The notes: generated by a model from the sequence alone, not told the origin. A stretch of DNA of 50,991 nucleotides from UBA7672 sp034439955 (GCA_034439955.1 JAWXBJ010000169.1:1-50991); one strand, 5' to 3'; counted from the stretch's first letter, positions 42,729-50,991 are shown. A program made the numbers and translations.

Positions 42729-45350
42729 TTAGTCGATTGGAGATGTTCCTCCCGTCCAGAACGGGCTCGACCACGCGAGTCCGCCGTCGATCTGCTGCAC
42801 GCGAACGAAGTAATTGTCTCCAGCCCGGAACGGTTCGGGATCAGTCCAGGTGAAACTTCTGACGCGCTCGGTCGGCGTCGTGATGGGCCGCAGTGTCACG
42901 GTGTCTGCGTACTGGCCCGTTTTGGCGACCACGACCTCCGGGCCGGATCTCATGTCGGCGCCAATGAATGTGTGAGCCACGGGCTGGGCGCCGCGCGTCG
43001 TCAGAACGACCTGTGTTTTCTCATTCAGTCCGTCGAGTTGGAGTACAACTCCCTTCGTTGAGCCCCGGGTACGCAGGAAGAACTCGACCTTGTTCGGGTC
43101 GTCCTTCGAGACGCGAACATATTCCGTGTGAACATTCTCGTTCTTCGGGGCCGCCACCGATATCAGACGGGCGCCCTTGATGTCGATAACGCCCTCCCAG
43201 CGTCGCCATGTTCGGGCCTCGGCCCCCCACGTCGGTTGCTGCGACTCGGAGAAGAACTTCAGCTCCAGCGTATCCGTGTCGCCAAGCGCCGTGTCGATGA
43301 AGCCCTGCCGATGGACTTCCGAGCCGTTCTTGACGATCACGATCTCTTCGATGGCAGTGGTTCCAATGACGCGACCTTCGATCTTGCGTTCCTCGATCGG
43401 GCCGGTGCGTTTTCCCATGCGGCTTGAAGACATTGTTGCGTCTAGGATGATGCGAAACCCGTTGGTTGCGTACCCAGCCCGATCGCGGATCGAGTCGAAG
43501 ATGGCGTTGGAGGATTTGGCGGGTGCGATGATCGCCGCGAGCCCGCCGAAATTGTCGGAGGAGGGCGTGTCGCGAAGGGAGCGCAGGCCGGGATGGCCGC
43601 TGTGATCGTCAGACCCTCCTAGAAAGCCGACTTCGTGGCCTTGGCTGAGATAGGCGCGGCCAAACCACTCGAAAGTTCCGTGGTTCGAAACCATTTCCAC
43701 GAAGGGCTCCAGCGAAGAATCCGAGATCTTCCAGTCGCCGGGCTGATGGGCGTGGGGAAGCACGATCACGTCGGCCACGTCGTAGCGCGCCGCAAGCTGT
43801 CGGTGCAGCTCTGGCAGGGTCGGCGCCCATTGGCGCCCAATGCGGTCGCGGGCGGCCGGCGTGCGAAACAACACATTATGGTGCCCGCCCCTGTTGGCGT
43901 CGACCGTCCATTCATAGCCTAGATACGTTTCGAACTTTCCAGGCTCGGAGAATTTCGTTACCGCCCGCCGAAGAGATTCCCACTCGAAATCGTCCATCCA
44001 GAGGTCGTGCTCGGAGAGCGTCACGAAGTCGAGCCGAGAGTCATTGCGCGCGAAATCGAAAAAGCCATCGACTGTGCCGACCCCCTCGGCGAAACCCGAA
44101 TGACCGTGCGTTTCTCCCCAAAAGATGCGCCGTTGCGGATCGAGTTCGACTAGAACGGGGTTGGATTCTCCCCGGATCAGGCCATCGGCGGATTCCACGG
44201 TGAACAGGTGGACGCCGGGTTGGGAGATACGCAGGTCACCGAACACGGTGATGGCGCCAACGCCGGCTGCGATCTGTTTGAACGGCGCTCCGTCGAGCCG
44301 TACACGGTAAGCTGGAAAGTTTCGCGTCGCGCGGTTTCGGAACCTGTCTTCGCTGCGAACCGCAAGCTCGAACGGTTCTCCCGCCTTGACGATCGAGGGA
44401 GCGAAAGCGCGTACGCCAGCCGTAAGGTCGCCGTCCAGGAGGAACGGAATTTCAGGCAGGTTGAAAAGCACATTCTCATTCGCGAGATGCAGCCAGACCC
44501 GGTAGCGCAGGGCTGTCGATTGGAGCACGCCAAGGCGCGCCCCCTTTGATCCCTGGCCGGTGTCGCCGATCGTGATGGTAACTTCGTCGCCGGGCTCCAG
44601 GGTCCCTTTGGAGAGCCGGAAGAAGGGCCGCGGCAATTGAAACCCGCCGAGCACACCGGTGAACATCCCTTTGATCGCCCGGCTGGTCGCCTCGAATTCC
44701 ACCCCGGGACGCGAGGAGCGGATGGTCATGTAGGTGTCGCCCGTCGGGTCAGTCGTCTGCGGCTCCGTAGGGCCGCCATTGGAGCGCGTCGCGACCACGA
44801 AGCCGTCACCGGGCGACAGGGGTCTCTCGCCTACCTTGTAGACCTGTCGAAGCGTCGCATATGTTCCGACCGTGAATGGTCCGATTTCCGACGTGGTCAG
44901 TGAGCCGATGGCGTCCGGATTGGCTTCGCGCAAAGCCAGCTCCCTTACCCAGCTGTCGATCGTCTGGTGCAGCTTCAGCGATCGAGGGGAGTCGATCGTG
45001 AGGGCGCTGTCCGGAGCGCGAGCGACGGACACGTAGTAGGGAAGATCGGGATCAATCGGCCAGCCCTGCAAAGCGTAGGCGTTCGCCCACGGCCAGAGAA
45101 TGTCGAGCCGGGCGAGAACGGAGGAAGCGTCAGTCGGTTTGGCCGCGACATCTGACTTGAGGTTCTCGACACGTGTGCGAAGGTCCTGAGGCAGATACTC
45201 GGCGGCGGACGCGGCAGTGTCGGCGCGCATCTCCACCTGGTTCACACTGGGAGCGCACGCGACAATCGCCAGCGTGCCTAGGATGAGGATCGCGTCCCGA
45301 AGCCTTGGCAAAGGTGCCTCCATTTTTTGGTGCGAAGCTTCCGAATCCAT
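42729..45350 (-). CDS. DUF3604 family lipoprotein
   Basis: An 873-residue DUF3604 protein. A signal with lipobox AIVAC (C32) suggests anchoring in the periplasm or outer membrane. ATG at 45350 is supported by GAAGG five bases upstream; ATG nine codons in is possible. The catalytic-like core lies at about residues 400-640 with metal-site motifs of a PHP/amidohydrolase-like fold: WGETHGHSGFAEG, LSEHDLWMDDFEW, VLPHAHQPGDW and GGSDDHSGHPG. Flanking regions look like beta-rich domains. A metal-dependent hydrolase function is inferred; no substrate is known for the family. It is divergent from the acetoacetate-decarboxylase-like gene and has its own promoter candidate at 45376-45403. Confidence 0.85.
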   Translation of the reverse strand: MDSEASHQKMEAPLPRLRDAILILGTLAIVACAPSVNQVEMRADTAASAAEYLPQDLRTRVENLKSDVAAKPTDASSVLARLDILWPWANAYALQGWPIDPDLPYYVSVARAPDSALTIDSPRSLKLHQTIDSWVRELALREANPDAIGSLTTSEIGPFTVGTYATLRQVYKVGERPLSPGDGFVVATRSNGGPTEPQTTDPTGDTYMTIRSSRPGVEFEATSRAIKGMFTGVLGGFQLPRPFFRLSKGTLEPGDEVTITIGDTGQGSKGARLGVLQSTALRYRVWLHLANENVLFNLPEIPFLLDGDLTAGVRAFAPSIVKAGEPFELAVRSEDRFRNRATRNFPAYRVRLDGAPFKQIAAGVGAITVFGDLRISQPGVHLFTVESADGLIRGESNPVLVELDPQRRIFWGETHGHSGFAEGVGTVDGFFDFARNDSRLDFVTLSEHDLWMDDFEWESLRRAVTKFSEPGKFETYLGYEWTVDANRGGHHNVLFRTPAARDRIGRQWAPTLPELHRQLAARYDVADVIVLPHAHQPGDWKISDSSLEPFVEMVSNHGTFEWFGRAYLSQGHEVGFLGGSDDHSGHPGLRSLRDTPSSDNFGGLAAIIAPAKSSNAIFDSIRDRAGYATNGFRIILDATMSSSRMGKRTGPIEERKIEGRVIGTTAIEEIVIVKNGSEVHRQGFIDTALGDTDTLELKFFSESQQPTWGAEARTWRRWEGVIDIKGARLISVAAPKNENVHTEYVRVSKDDPNKVEFFLRTRGSTKGVVLQLDGLNEKTQVVLTTRGAQPVAHTFIGADMRSGPEVVVAKTGQYADTVTLRPITTPTERVRSFTWTDPEPFRAGDNYFVRVQQIDGGLAWSSPFWTGGTSPID

Positions 45351-45375
45351 CGCCTTCGTGTGGTCTGTCGAGGTT

Positions 45376-45403
45376 ACTATACATTCGTATTAATTTATCA
45401 CAA
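45376..45403 (-). promoter_or_regulatory. candidate sigma-70 promoter for the DUF3604 gene
   Basis: On the minus strand TTGTGA (45403-45398) and TATAGT (45381-45376) are 16 bases apart in a locally AT-rich stretch, giving an expected start point about 20 bases before the DUF3604 ATG. A small dyad ATAC-ATTC-GTAT (45379-45390) overlaps the -10 and could be a repressor half-site pair. Confidence 0.45.
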
Positions 45404-45516
45404 GGTGAGCGGCGTGGCGAAACTGGCTCGGTGGACGATTGAACGGGCGGACCAACAGACGGGCCGTCGGCATTCATGCCAATTGCCTCAGCGAAACACA
45501 AAACGTGGAGGAGACC

Positions 45517-47430
45517 ATGGGCGCGTCACAGACAGACTGGCTAACGCGGCGCAGGCTTCTCGAGGCTGGGGCAGGCGCGGCGTTTGTCGGCGCCGCCATT
45601 CCGTTGGCGTTCGGACAGGAGTACAAGAGCTGGGGATCCGAACTCGACCACAAGGAGGCCCATGACCGCTGGGAGAAGCTGGGCATTCGCTCTGACGAAC
45701 GCGGCCTCAAGCGATTGGGCCTGGCTGTCCGCTACCGCACGGATCCTGAGCGGATCCAACCTTTTCTCGTCGCGCCGCTCGAGGTCGATCCCACGGCCGA
45801 AGTCCAGATCAATTTTTTCATCATCATGAATGCCCTCGGCGGCTCGAACGTTTTCACGCCCGGACCGGTCTACGGCGAATGCGACATGTATGTGAGCTGT
45901 CTTTACAAGGGCCACAGGGCGATGACCTGCCTGCCCTGGATTCTGGACCAGGATTATGGCCGGTATGCCGGCCGCGAGAGCGTGATGCTGCGCAAGAAGG
46001 ACGGGCTGATCTTTCTCGACTATCGCGACGGCGCCCTCCACGCTGCGGTGACTCGGCAGGGCAAGACCATGATGAAGATCGAGGCGCCGCTCAGCAAGGA
46101 GCCCGCTCATCCCTATTTCTGGTTCCGCGAGACCGGTTGGGGCGAGATGCGATACGATTATCGCCTGAATGTCGACTGGCGCAAAGGCGTGTTCGACGAC
46201 GGCCCTGTCGAACTCTGGCAGCATTTCGGCTCGGACGAGGGGTATCCGACTGGAATGCCGCCGGAAGACACGTGGGACAGACTGCCGAGGGCAATCGATC
46301 TGGCCACTATCAAACTCGATCTCGGCGATCCCAGCCCGCTCGACCCCTACGCGGGCCTGCCAGTGCTGGAAATTCTCGGCGGCTCCGGCTCTCTCGGGCC
46401 GGCCCTGCATCCATCCATGGCGGTGCCTCGCGGCCCCAATAAAATTCTTGGAAAGCGTCAGCGGACTGAAAACAACGAGCGCGTCAATTTGGGTCCGGTC
46501 GAGAAGGCGCCACTTGAGCCGCTGGCCTGGATCCACAAGGGTTTTGATCCGCCAGTGTTTCGCGGCAAGCCCTACAAGCCGGCTGGATGGCCCGCCAAGG
46601 CAGGCGCAATCGCTTTGCCGCGCGAGGTGATCGAGGCCTACAAGGCGCGCGAGGCCATTGAAGTCGGCCCGGCGAGCATCGTCGATCTCACGCTGGCGCT
46701 CGATCCGGCCCTTCACGCCCGCTCGGTTCCGGCCGCGTTCCAGCCCGGCCCGACGCCGCACCTGCGGCTCTTGGCTCTTGCTGTCGAAACGTCCGACGTT
46801 TCGACGACGCCGTTCACGGAATTCTGGCTGTTGTCGGCCTGCCAGGCGGAAGGTGCGCCGGCATGGCTTGCGCTCGCTCACATTGTCGGCTGGGGCGGCG
46901 ATGTTCTTAACGGTCGTGAAATCTGGGGCTATCCCTCAAAGCTTGGCGAACCGTCGCTCGAGATCACGCCGGATGCGGTCGCGATCCGAGGCCGAAGGGT
47001 GCATCGTGACTTTGTTCGCGTCGATGCAAAGCTGGACCGGACGCGTGATGTGAGTGCGTCCAAGACAGCAATGACCGTTGTCGGCGCGCAGATTCAGCCC
47101 AAGAGCCGTCAGCCTCGCCATAAATGGGTGCTCAATCCCTGGTCGCTCGACATGACCGCCGCGCGAACCGTGCAGCCGTCAGCCGTCTCGCTAAGCTTTC
47201 CAAACGAGCCCGGCCCGGATCTCGTTGGCCTTTCCGATCCGTGGTCTGAATTCGCCAGCGCGAAAGTCATAACCGCAGCCGTTGGCTGCGGCTCGATCCG
47301 GCGGCTACCGGCGAGAATACTGGGACCGGTTTTGCCCGATAGCGCCGCATTCGTCGTTGATCGAGGCGATGGGTTTCGTCCGGTTCCCAACAAACCCGTG
47401 ACGAGTTTTCTGGTGCGTACATCCGGGTGA
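45517..47430 (+). CDS. Tat-exported protein with two tandem acetoacetate-decarboxylase domains
   Basis: A 637-residue protein. ATG at 45517 follows GGAGGAGACC and opens a twin-arginine signal (LTRRRLLEAGAGAAFVGAAI). Two ADC-like domains follow, about residues 65-290 and 380-630. In the first, AGRESVMLRKKDGLIFLDY aligns with the family's GRE-x5-KK motif and keeps the lysine pair (K160, K161) used for the Schiff base. In the second, NGREIWGYPSKLGEPSL has Ser474 in place of the first lysine, so that domain is probably non-catalytic. The family decarboxylates or otherwise processes beta-keto acids through a lysine imine. Periplasmic location and domain duplication are unusual. The PQQ-dehydrogenase gene follows after about 100 bases. 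Confidence 0.82.
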   Translation: MGASQTDWLTRRRLLEAGAGAAFVGAAIPLAFGQEYKSWGSELDHKEAHDRWEKLGIRSDERGLKRLGLAVRYRTDPERIQPFLVAPLEVDPTAEVQINFFIIMNALGGSNVFTPGPVYGECDMYVSCLYKGHRAMTCLPWILDQDYGRYAGRESVMLRKKDGLIFLDYRDGALHAAVTRQGKTMMKIEAPLSKEPAHPYFWFRETGWGEMRYDYRLNVDWRKGVFDDGPVELWQHFGSDEGYPTGMPPEDTWDRLPRAIDLATIKLDLGDPSPLDPYAGLPVLEILGGSGSLGPALHPSMAVPRGPNKILGKRQRTENNERVNLGPVEKAPLEPLAWIHKGFDPPVFRGKPYKPAGWPAKAGAIALPREVIEAYKAREAIEVGPASIVDLTLALDPALHARSVPAAFQPGPTPHLRLLALAVETSDVSTTPFTEFWLLSACQAEGAPAWLALAHIVGWGGDVLNGREIWGYPSKLGEPSLEITPDAVAIRGRRVHRDFVRVDAKLDRTRDVSASKTAMTVVGAQIQPKSRQPRHKWVLNPWSLDMTAARTVQPSAVSLSFPNEPGPDLVGLSDPWSEFASAKVITAAVGCGSIRRLPARILGPVLPDSAAFVVDRGDGFRPVPNKPVTSFLVRTSG

Positions 47431-47533
47431 CGCAGTCGGTCATGTCGGCCTATCTATGGCGTCGCGCCTATCCGAACCGGCGGGCGCCTGGAGTCTCTGG
47501 CTGGAGATCAGGCCCGCTACGAAGGAAGTGAAA

Positions 47534-49795
47534 ATGAGGAGACGATCCGACAATCGCTTGGGTGCGCCACCCGCACAGGACAGGGCGCGTTGTGGAAAAA
47601 GGTCGCAGTGTGTCGTTCGCGAGGGAGGGTCTCAAGCCGATCATGGCGAGGATCTGCTTCGTCGTTCGCGTGTAGCGCCGCGTGATCCTGATCGACCCGT
47701 TGCGATCACACGGCGAACAGCACTCACCGGCGTCTCGGCAGCGGTTATTGCGGCGGCATGCGCCGGCGGCCCCGGTCTGGAAGACGAAATTCGACGTGGA
47801 GTTGGCCGCGCCGAGGGTACGTCACGGGGCGAGTGGCCGGTCTATGGCGGCGATTCCTTTTCCCGGAAATACTCACCGCTGGATCAGATTTCGGCTCAGA
47901 CGGTCAATCAACTTGAGATCGCCTGGATCTGGGATTCACCTGACAACGCGATGATGGCCGATCTGCGCGCCCGCATCGACGGATTCAGGACCGACAACTT
48001 CAAGGGCACGCCCCTGATGATTGACGGGCGGCTTTTTATTCGCACCCAGCTAGGCGTTGTTCAGGCCTTCGATCCCCGGACGGGCCTCGCCATCTGGACG
48101 CATGATCCGGGCGGTTACACCGGACCGCGTCCGCTGAGCTACGGATTCACAACGCGTGGCGTCGCGTTCTGGCGCGACCCAGCGGGGCGAGGACGCATAC
48201 TTTCGACCACGGCTGACCGCCGCTTGATCGCCCTTGACGCCGAAAGCGGCGAACCGGTCGCGGGCTTTGGAGCGGGCGGAGCAATCAACCTGGACGAGAG
48301 CGTTCGGCGCATGCCCGAGAATCCCTGGTTCGTGAACTACAGCAATCAGGTGCCTGTCATCGTCGGGGATGTTGCGATCATTGGTTTCGTGGTCACCGAC
48401 ACGGAGGCTGGCTATCTGCCAAAAGCCGACAAGCACGCGCGACCCATCGTGCCTCCAGGAGACATTCGCGGCTTCGATGTCCGAACCGGAGAGCTGCGTT
48501 GGACATTTCATACGGTGCCCGACGAGGGCGAGCTTGGCGTCGAAACCTGGGAGAATGAAAGTTGGCGCTGGGTAGGCGGCTCGAACGCATGGTCGCTGAT
48601 GAGCGCCGATCCTGAGCGAGGACTGGTATATGTTCCGCTCACATGCCCGACGTTCAACTACTTTGGCGGTTTCCGCCAGGGCGACAATCTCTTTTCCGGT
48701 TCGATCGTCTGCCTCGATGCGACAACCGGAAAGCGAGCCTGGCATTTCCAGACGATTCATCATGACGTGTTCGACTATGATCTGCCGTGCGCACCTATCC
48801 TGGGCGATATCACCGTCAACGGTCGCGTGGTTCCGGTCGTTACTCAATTGGGAAAGAACGGGTTCGCGTTTGTCTTCAACCGGGTGACGGGCGAACCAAT
48901 CTGGCCGGTCGAAGAACGCCCGGTTTCGCAATCGACCGTGCCGGGTGAACGCACGTCGCCGACACAGCCCTTTCCGAGCCGCCCTCCGCCTTTTGCCGGT
49001 CAAGGCATGGCGGATGAACGCGTGCTGGATCTTACGCCAGAGCTGAAGGCGAGGGCGCTGGCGCTCATGGCCACGTTCGAACGGGGCCCGATCTATACAC
49101 CGCTCTCCCTGCGCGGCGCTGTACTCGCCCCCGGCATCAGCGGAGGGGCCAACTGGCCCGGCGGCGCATTCGATCCCGAGACGGGCGTGCTCTATGTCAC
49201 GGCAGTGAACGATGTGACGATCAGATCGCTTGTCCCGGAGGACAATTTCTTCGGTTACAGATTCCGTCAGCACGCTTCGCGCATCGAGGGGCTGCCGCTC
49301 GTAAATCCGCCCTGGGGTACATTGACCGCATTGAATCTGAACACTGGCACGATCACGTGGCAGATCGCCAATGGCCGGGGACCGAAATCCCATCCGGCGC
49401 TCGCCGCGCTATCGCCGGCTGATCTCGGCACGCCTTCCAAGTCAAACGCCATGGTCACGGCGACGCTGGTGTTCGCGGCCACGAGCGCCGACACGGTGAA
49501 CGGCCCGCCTCCCGACCTATCCACGGTGCGAACTGCGCCTGGCGTCAATCAGGCGCGTCTCGAGGAGCTTGGGTTCAACCGCCATGCGACCGTAAGGGCG
49601 TTTGACAAGGCGACGGGCGAAATCGTGTGGGAGCACCCGATCGGACCATCCTTCAATGACGGCGGGGCGCCGATCACATACTCGTGGCAGGGCCGGCAGT
49701 ATCTCGTGCTACCCGTCGGAGGCGCCGCTGACACAACGCACCTGATCGCATTCGCTCTTCGCGAAAACAGAACGCCAGCGCTTTCCACTTCATGA
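47534..49795 (+). CDS. PQQ-dependent membrane-GDH/quinate-dehydrogenase-like protein (Tat)
   Basis: A 753-residue eight-bladed PQQ propeller without heme domain or membrane helices. ATG at 47534 is used because AAGGAAG precedes it. Family blocks are WPVYGGDSFSRKYSPLDQI, KGTPLMIDGRLFIRTQLGVV, HHDVFDYDLPCAPILGDI, FVFNRVTGEPIWPVEERPV, GGANWPGGAFDPETGVLYVT and PPWGTLTALNLNTG, matching glucose/quinate-type dehydrogenases. A twin-arginine signal with lipobox (ITRRTALTG through AAAC, C76) starts only after about 58 residues, an odd extension. It should oxidise an alcohol or polyol in the periplasm and pass electrons to a quinone or partner. Confidence 0.85.
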   Translation: MRRRSDNRLGAPPAQDRARCGKRSQCVVREGGSQADHGEDLLRRSRVAPRDPDRPVAITRRTALTGVSAAVIAAACAGGPGLEDEIRRGVGRAEGTSRGEWPVYGGDSFSRKYSPLDQISAQTVNQLEIAWIWDSPDNAMMADLRARIDGFRTDNFKGTPLMIDGRLFIRTQLGVVQAFDPRTGLAIWTHDPGGYTGPRPLSYGFTTRGVAFWRDPAGRGRILSTTADRRLIALDAESGEPVAGFGAGGAINLDESVRRMPENPWFVNYSNQVPVIVGDVAIIGFVVTDTEAGYLPKADKHARPIVPPGDIRGFDVRTGELRWTFHTVPDEGELGVETWENESWRWVGGSNAWSLMSADPERGLVYVPLTCPTFNYFGGFRQGDNLFSGSIVCLDATTGKRAWHFQTIHHDVFDYDLPCAPILGDITVNGRVVPVVTQLGKNGFAFVFNRVTGEPIWPVEERPVSQSTVPGERTSPTQPFPSRPPPFAGQGMADERVLDLTPELKARALALMATFERGPIYTPLSLRGAVLAPGISGGANWPGGAFDPETGVLYVTAVNDVTIRSLVPEDNFFGYRFRQHASRIEGLPLVNPPWGTLTALNLNTGTITWQIANGRGPKSHPALAALSPADLGTPSKSNAMVTATLVFAATSADTVNGPPPDLSTVRTAPGVNQARLEELGFNRHATVRAFDKATGEIVWEHPIGPSFNDGGAPITYSWQGRQYLVLPVGGAADTTHLIAFALRENRTPALSTS

Positions 49796-49932
49796 TCTCG
49801 TTTGGCCGCAATTCTTCCCGAATCGACAGGGCGGCCGACATTGACTTTCCGCACGCTATTGGAGACCCGACCTTGTCGGAACGCCGCCACGCTTGTCGGC
49901 GCACGGCACATGCCCATCAGGAATAGTCTCGC

Positions 49933-50667
49933 ATGAAGTCGCCGCCAAGATCGAAACAGTCGACCGTGTCCTCCGTCGGCAGGATGGGAACGGGATCGAA
50001 GAAAGTCGCCGAACGAGGAACGCCGAGCCGCCGACAGAAACAGATCTATGTCGAGGCCGCCCGGCTTTTTATGGAAAAGGGCTTCGGCAGCACGTCCATG
50101 TCCGACCTGGCCGAGGCGGTAAAACTCACCAAGGCGGGTCTCTATCATTCCATTTCCAGCAAGGAAGACCTTCTGTTCACGGTGATCCAGTTCGGCATGG
50201 ACGATTTTGACGATCAGGTTCTGAACCCTGCCTTGGAGATCGCCGACCCCTGCTCGAGGCTGCAGATGGCTCTTGCGCTTCACGTCCTGAACGTCACGCG
50301 TGTGGGCGATCCGGCCGGCAACGCAGGCAACCCCGTCACGACCATTGTTGACCAGGTCCAAGGACTGTCGCCGGCGCGCCAGCGCATCGTGGCGCGGCGC
50401 AAATATCAGTACATAGTCTTTCTTCGCGATACTCTGGACGAATTGCGCAAGCAGGGTCGGTTGCTGGACAATCTGGACACCACCGTCGCGGCACTGTCCC
50501 TGTCGGCGATGGTTTTGGGGATCGCAAAGTGGCGGCGGCCAGGCGGTCGTCTGGCGGTTGCCCAAATCAGCGAACAGGTTGTCGGGATGGCGTTGCACTC
50601 GGTCCTGAAACCCGAAGTCGTCGCTCGAGCGATGAGAGATCCTCCCGTGTTGCGTGAGAGCAGCTAG
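49933..50667 (+). CDS. TetR family transcriptional regulator
   Basis: A 244-residue TetR regulator. The HTH occupies about residues 34-80: IYVEAARLFMEKGFGSTSM, then MSDLAEAVKLTKAGLYHSISSKEDLL, the standard recognition helix. The C-terminal ligand-binding helices begin near residue 95. ATG at 49933 is used; ATG at 49984 would remove a basic 17-residue tail. It follows the PQQ-dehydrogenase gene by about 140 bases on the same strand and is the natural regulator of the flanking dehydrogenase/decarboxylase group. Candidate dyads are at 50789-50798 and 42487-42500. Confidence 0.88.
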   Translation: MKSPPRSKQSTVSSVGRMGTGSKKVAERGTPSRRQKQIYVEAARLFMEKGFGSTSMSDLAEAVKLTKAGLYHSISSKEDLLFTVIQFGMDDFDDQVLNPALEIADPCSRLQMALALHVLNVTRVGDPAGNAGNPVTTIVDQVQGLSPARQRIVARRKYQYIVFLRDTLDELRKQGRLLDNLDTTVAALSLSAMVLGIAKWRRPGGRLAVAQISEQVVGMALHSVLKPEVVARAMRDPPVLRESS

Positions 50668-50991
50668 CAACAGTCATAACCGCGTGGCGGGCGATGCGCC
50701 GAGAACATGTACGTCATCGCAACGGCGCAAGAACGGCCAATTCCAAAGTGTTCATGCTCCAACTTGTCATTTGAAGTAAAATCGTACGACCGAACGGTAG
50801 GTTTTTCTTTTCCTTGCCTCGAGGGCCTGTTAGACACGGCGCCAAGCCTTCGAGTTGGCGTGTTGGTTTTGGGAACCCGTCAATGCCTCCGAGATTTCTG
50901 GTTTGCCTCGGACGACGGATATTGATCGACCAATCGCATTCGATCGGTGAGCCCCGTATCTAACCTCCTTTTGGGGCCATCCACCTGCCGG
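50668..50991. other. terminal intergenic region
   Basis: The last 324 bases contain no convincing gene. The AT-richer centre (about 50770-50815) carries a short dyad next to a T-rich stretch and may be a promoter region for a gene beyond the window. Confidence 0.35.
50789..50798. promoter_or_regulatory. short dyad ACCG-AA-CGGT, candidate TetR-type operator
   Basis: ACCGAACGGT is a 4-2-4 inverted repeat followed by GGTTTTTCTTTT, about 120 bases after the TetR gene. Many TetR-family regulators bind dyads with an ACCGnnCGGT-like core. Short length makes chance occurrence possible. Confidence 0.3.

Noticed and set aside
48050..49393. 447-codon minus-strand frame opposite the PQQ dehydrogenase
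   Set aside because: Antisense shadow without domain similarity or start signal.
1..50991. CRISPR arrays, insertion sequences, integrases, rRNA genes
   Set aside because: No regularly spaced repeats, transposase or integrase motifs, terminal inverted repeats or rRNA sequences were seen on either strand by eye.

Overview
The window is a high-GC chromosomal segment of an alphaproteobacterium. The gene order NYN nuclease - rpoZ - rel/spoT - pyrE - pdxJ - acpS - rnc - era, together with guaB - rsmB - guaA, hspQ and a phr/FAD-oxidase/DUF1365/cfa cluster, fits the Caulobacterales/Hyphomonadales-Rhodobacterales part of the class. The family assignment is inference. No insertion sequence, integrase, CRISPR array, rRNA or replication origin was seen.

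Layout. 0-5.2 kb (+ strand): the end of an unidentified gene, an exported DUF3500 protein, ilvD, a DUF3137 membrane protein and a UPF0114 membrane protein. 5.2-10.3 kb (- strand): xth, an SRPBCC lipoprotein, a soluble hybrid histidine kinase, tRNA-Gly(UCC), a family-5 uracil-DNA glycosylase and a NYN-domain protein. 10.7-16.8 kb (+): rpoZ, rel/spoT, pyrE, pdxJ, acpS, rnc and era, mostly overlapping by 1-4 bases. lepB and recO, which usually belong to this run in alphaproteobacteria, are absent. 17.1-23.3 kb (-): hspQ, phhA, then phr, FAD oxidoreductase, DUF1365 and cfa chained by 4-base overlaps. A sequence resembling a promoter for an ECF11 (RpoE/ChrR, singlet-oxygen) sigma factor lies at the start of the phr group, with its -35 hexamer on the phhA stop codon. 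23.5-31.3 kb (+): ppx/gppA, rlmE, an Ala-rich lipoprotein, guaB, rsmB, a PadR/HAAS pair and guaA.

Damaged genes are concentrated at 27.6-33.9 kb. rsmB has a frameshift in a GC-dinucleotide run, the padR-like gene has an in-frame TGA, its HAAS partner is truncated, a SnoaL/DUF4440-like lipoprotein gene has an in-frame TAG, and a polysaccharide deacetylase survives only as a fragment.

32-37.3 kb (-) is an envelope-glycan module: a GT2 glycosyltransferase with C-terminal membrane helices, a UPF0104-type membrane protein, a UDP-galactopyranose-mutase-like flavoprotein, the deacetylase remnant and a Wzx-type flippase. It is preceded by an unusually AT-rich 0.5-kb gap.

37.8-50.7 kb is the most unusual part. 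Two divergent groups encode a class III aminotransferase, a Tat-exported Gfo/Idh/MocA oxidoreductase, a cytochrome c-fused PQQ sugar-dehydrogenase lipoprotein, a DUF3604 lipoprotein, a Tat-exported protein with two tandem acetoacetate-decarboxylase domains, a Tat-type PQQ dehydrogenase and a TetR regulator. Five of the seven products carry export signals, so the group looks like a periplasmic oxidation/decarboxylation pathway for an unidentified substrate. This is the best candidate in the window for an undescribed system, and its function cannot be deduced from sequence alone.
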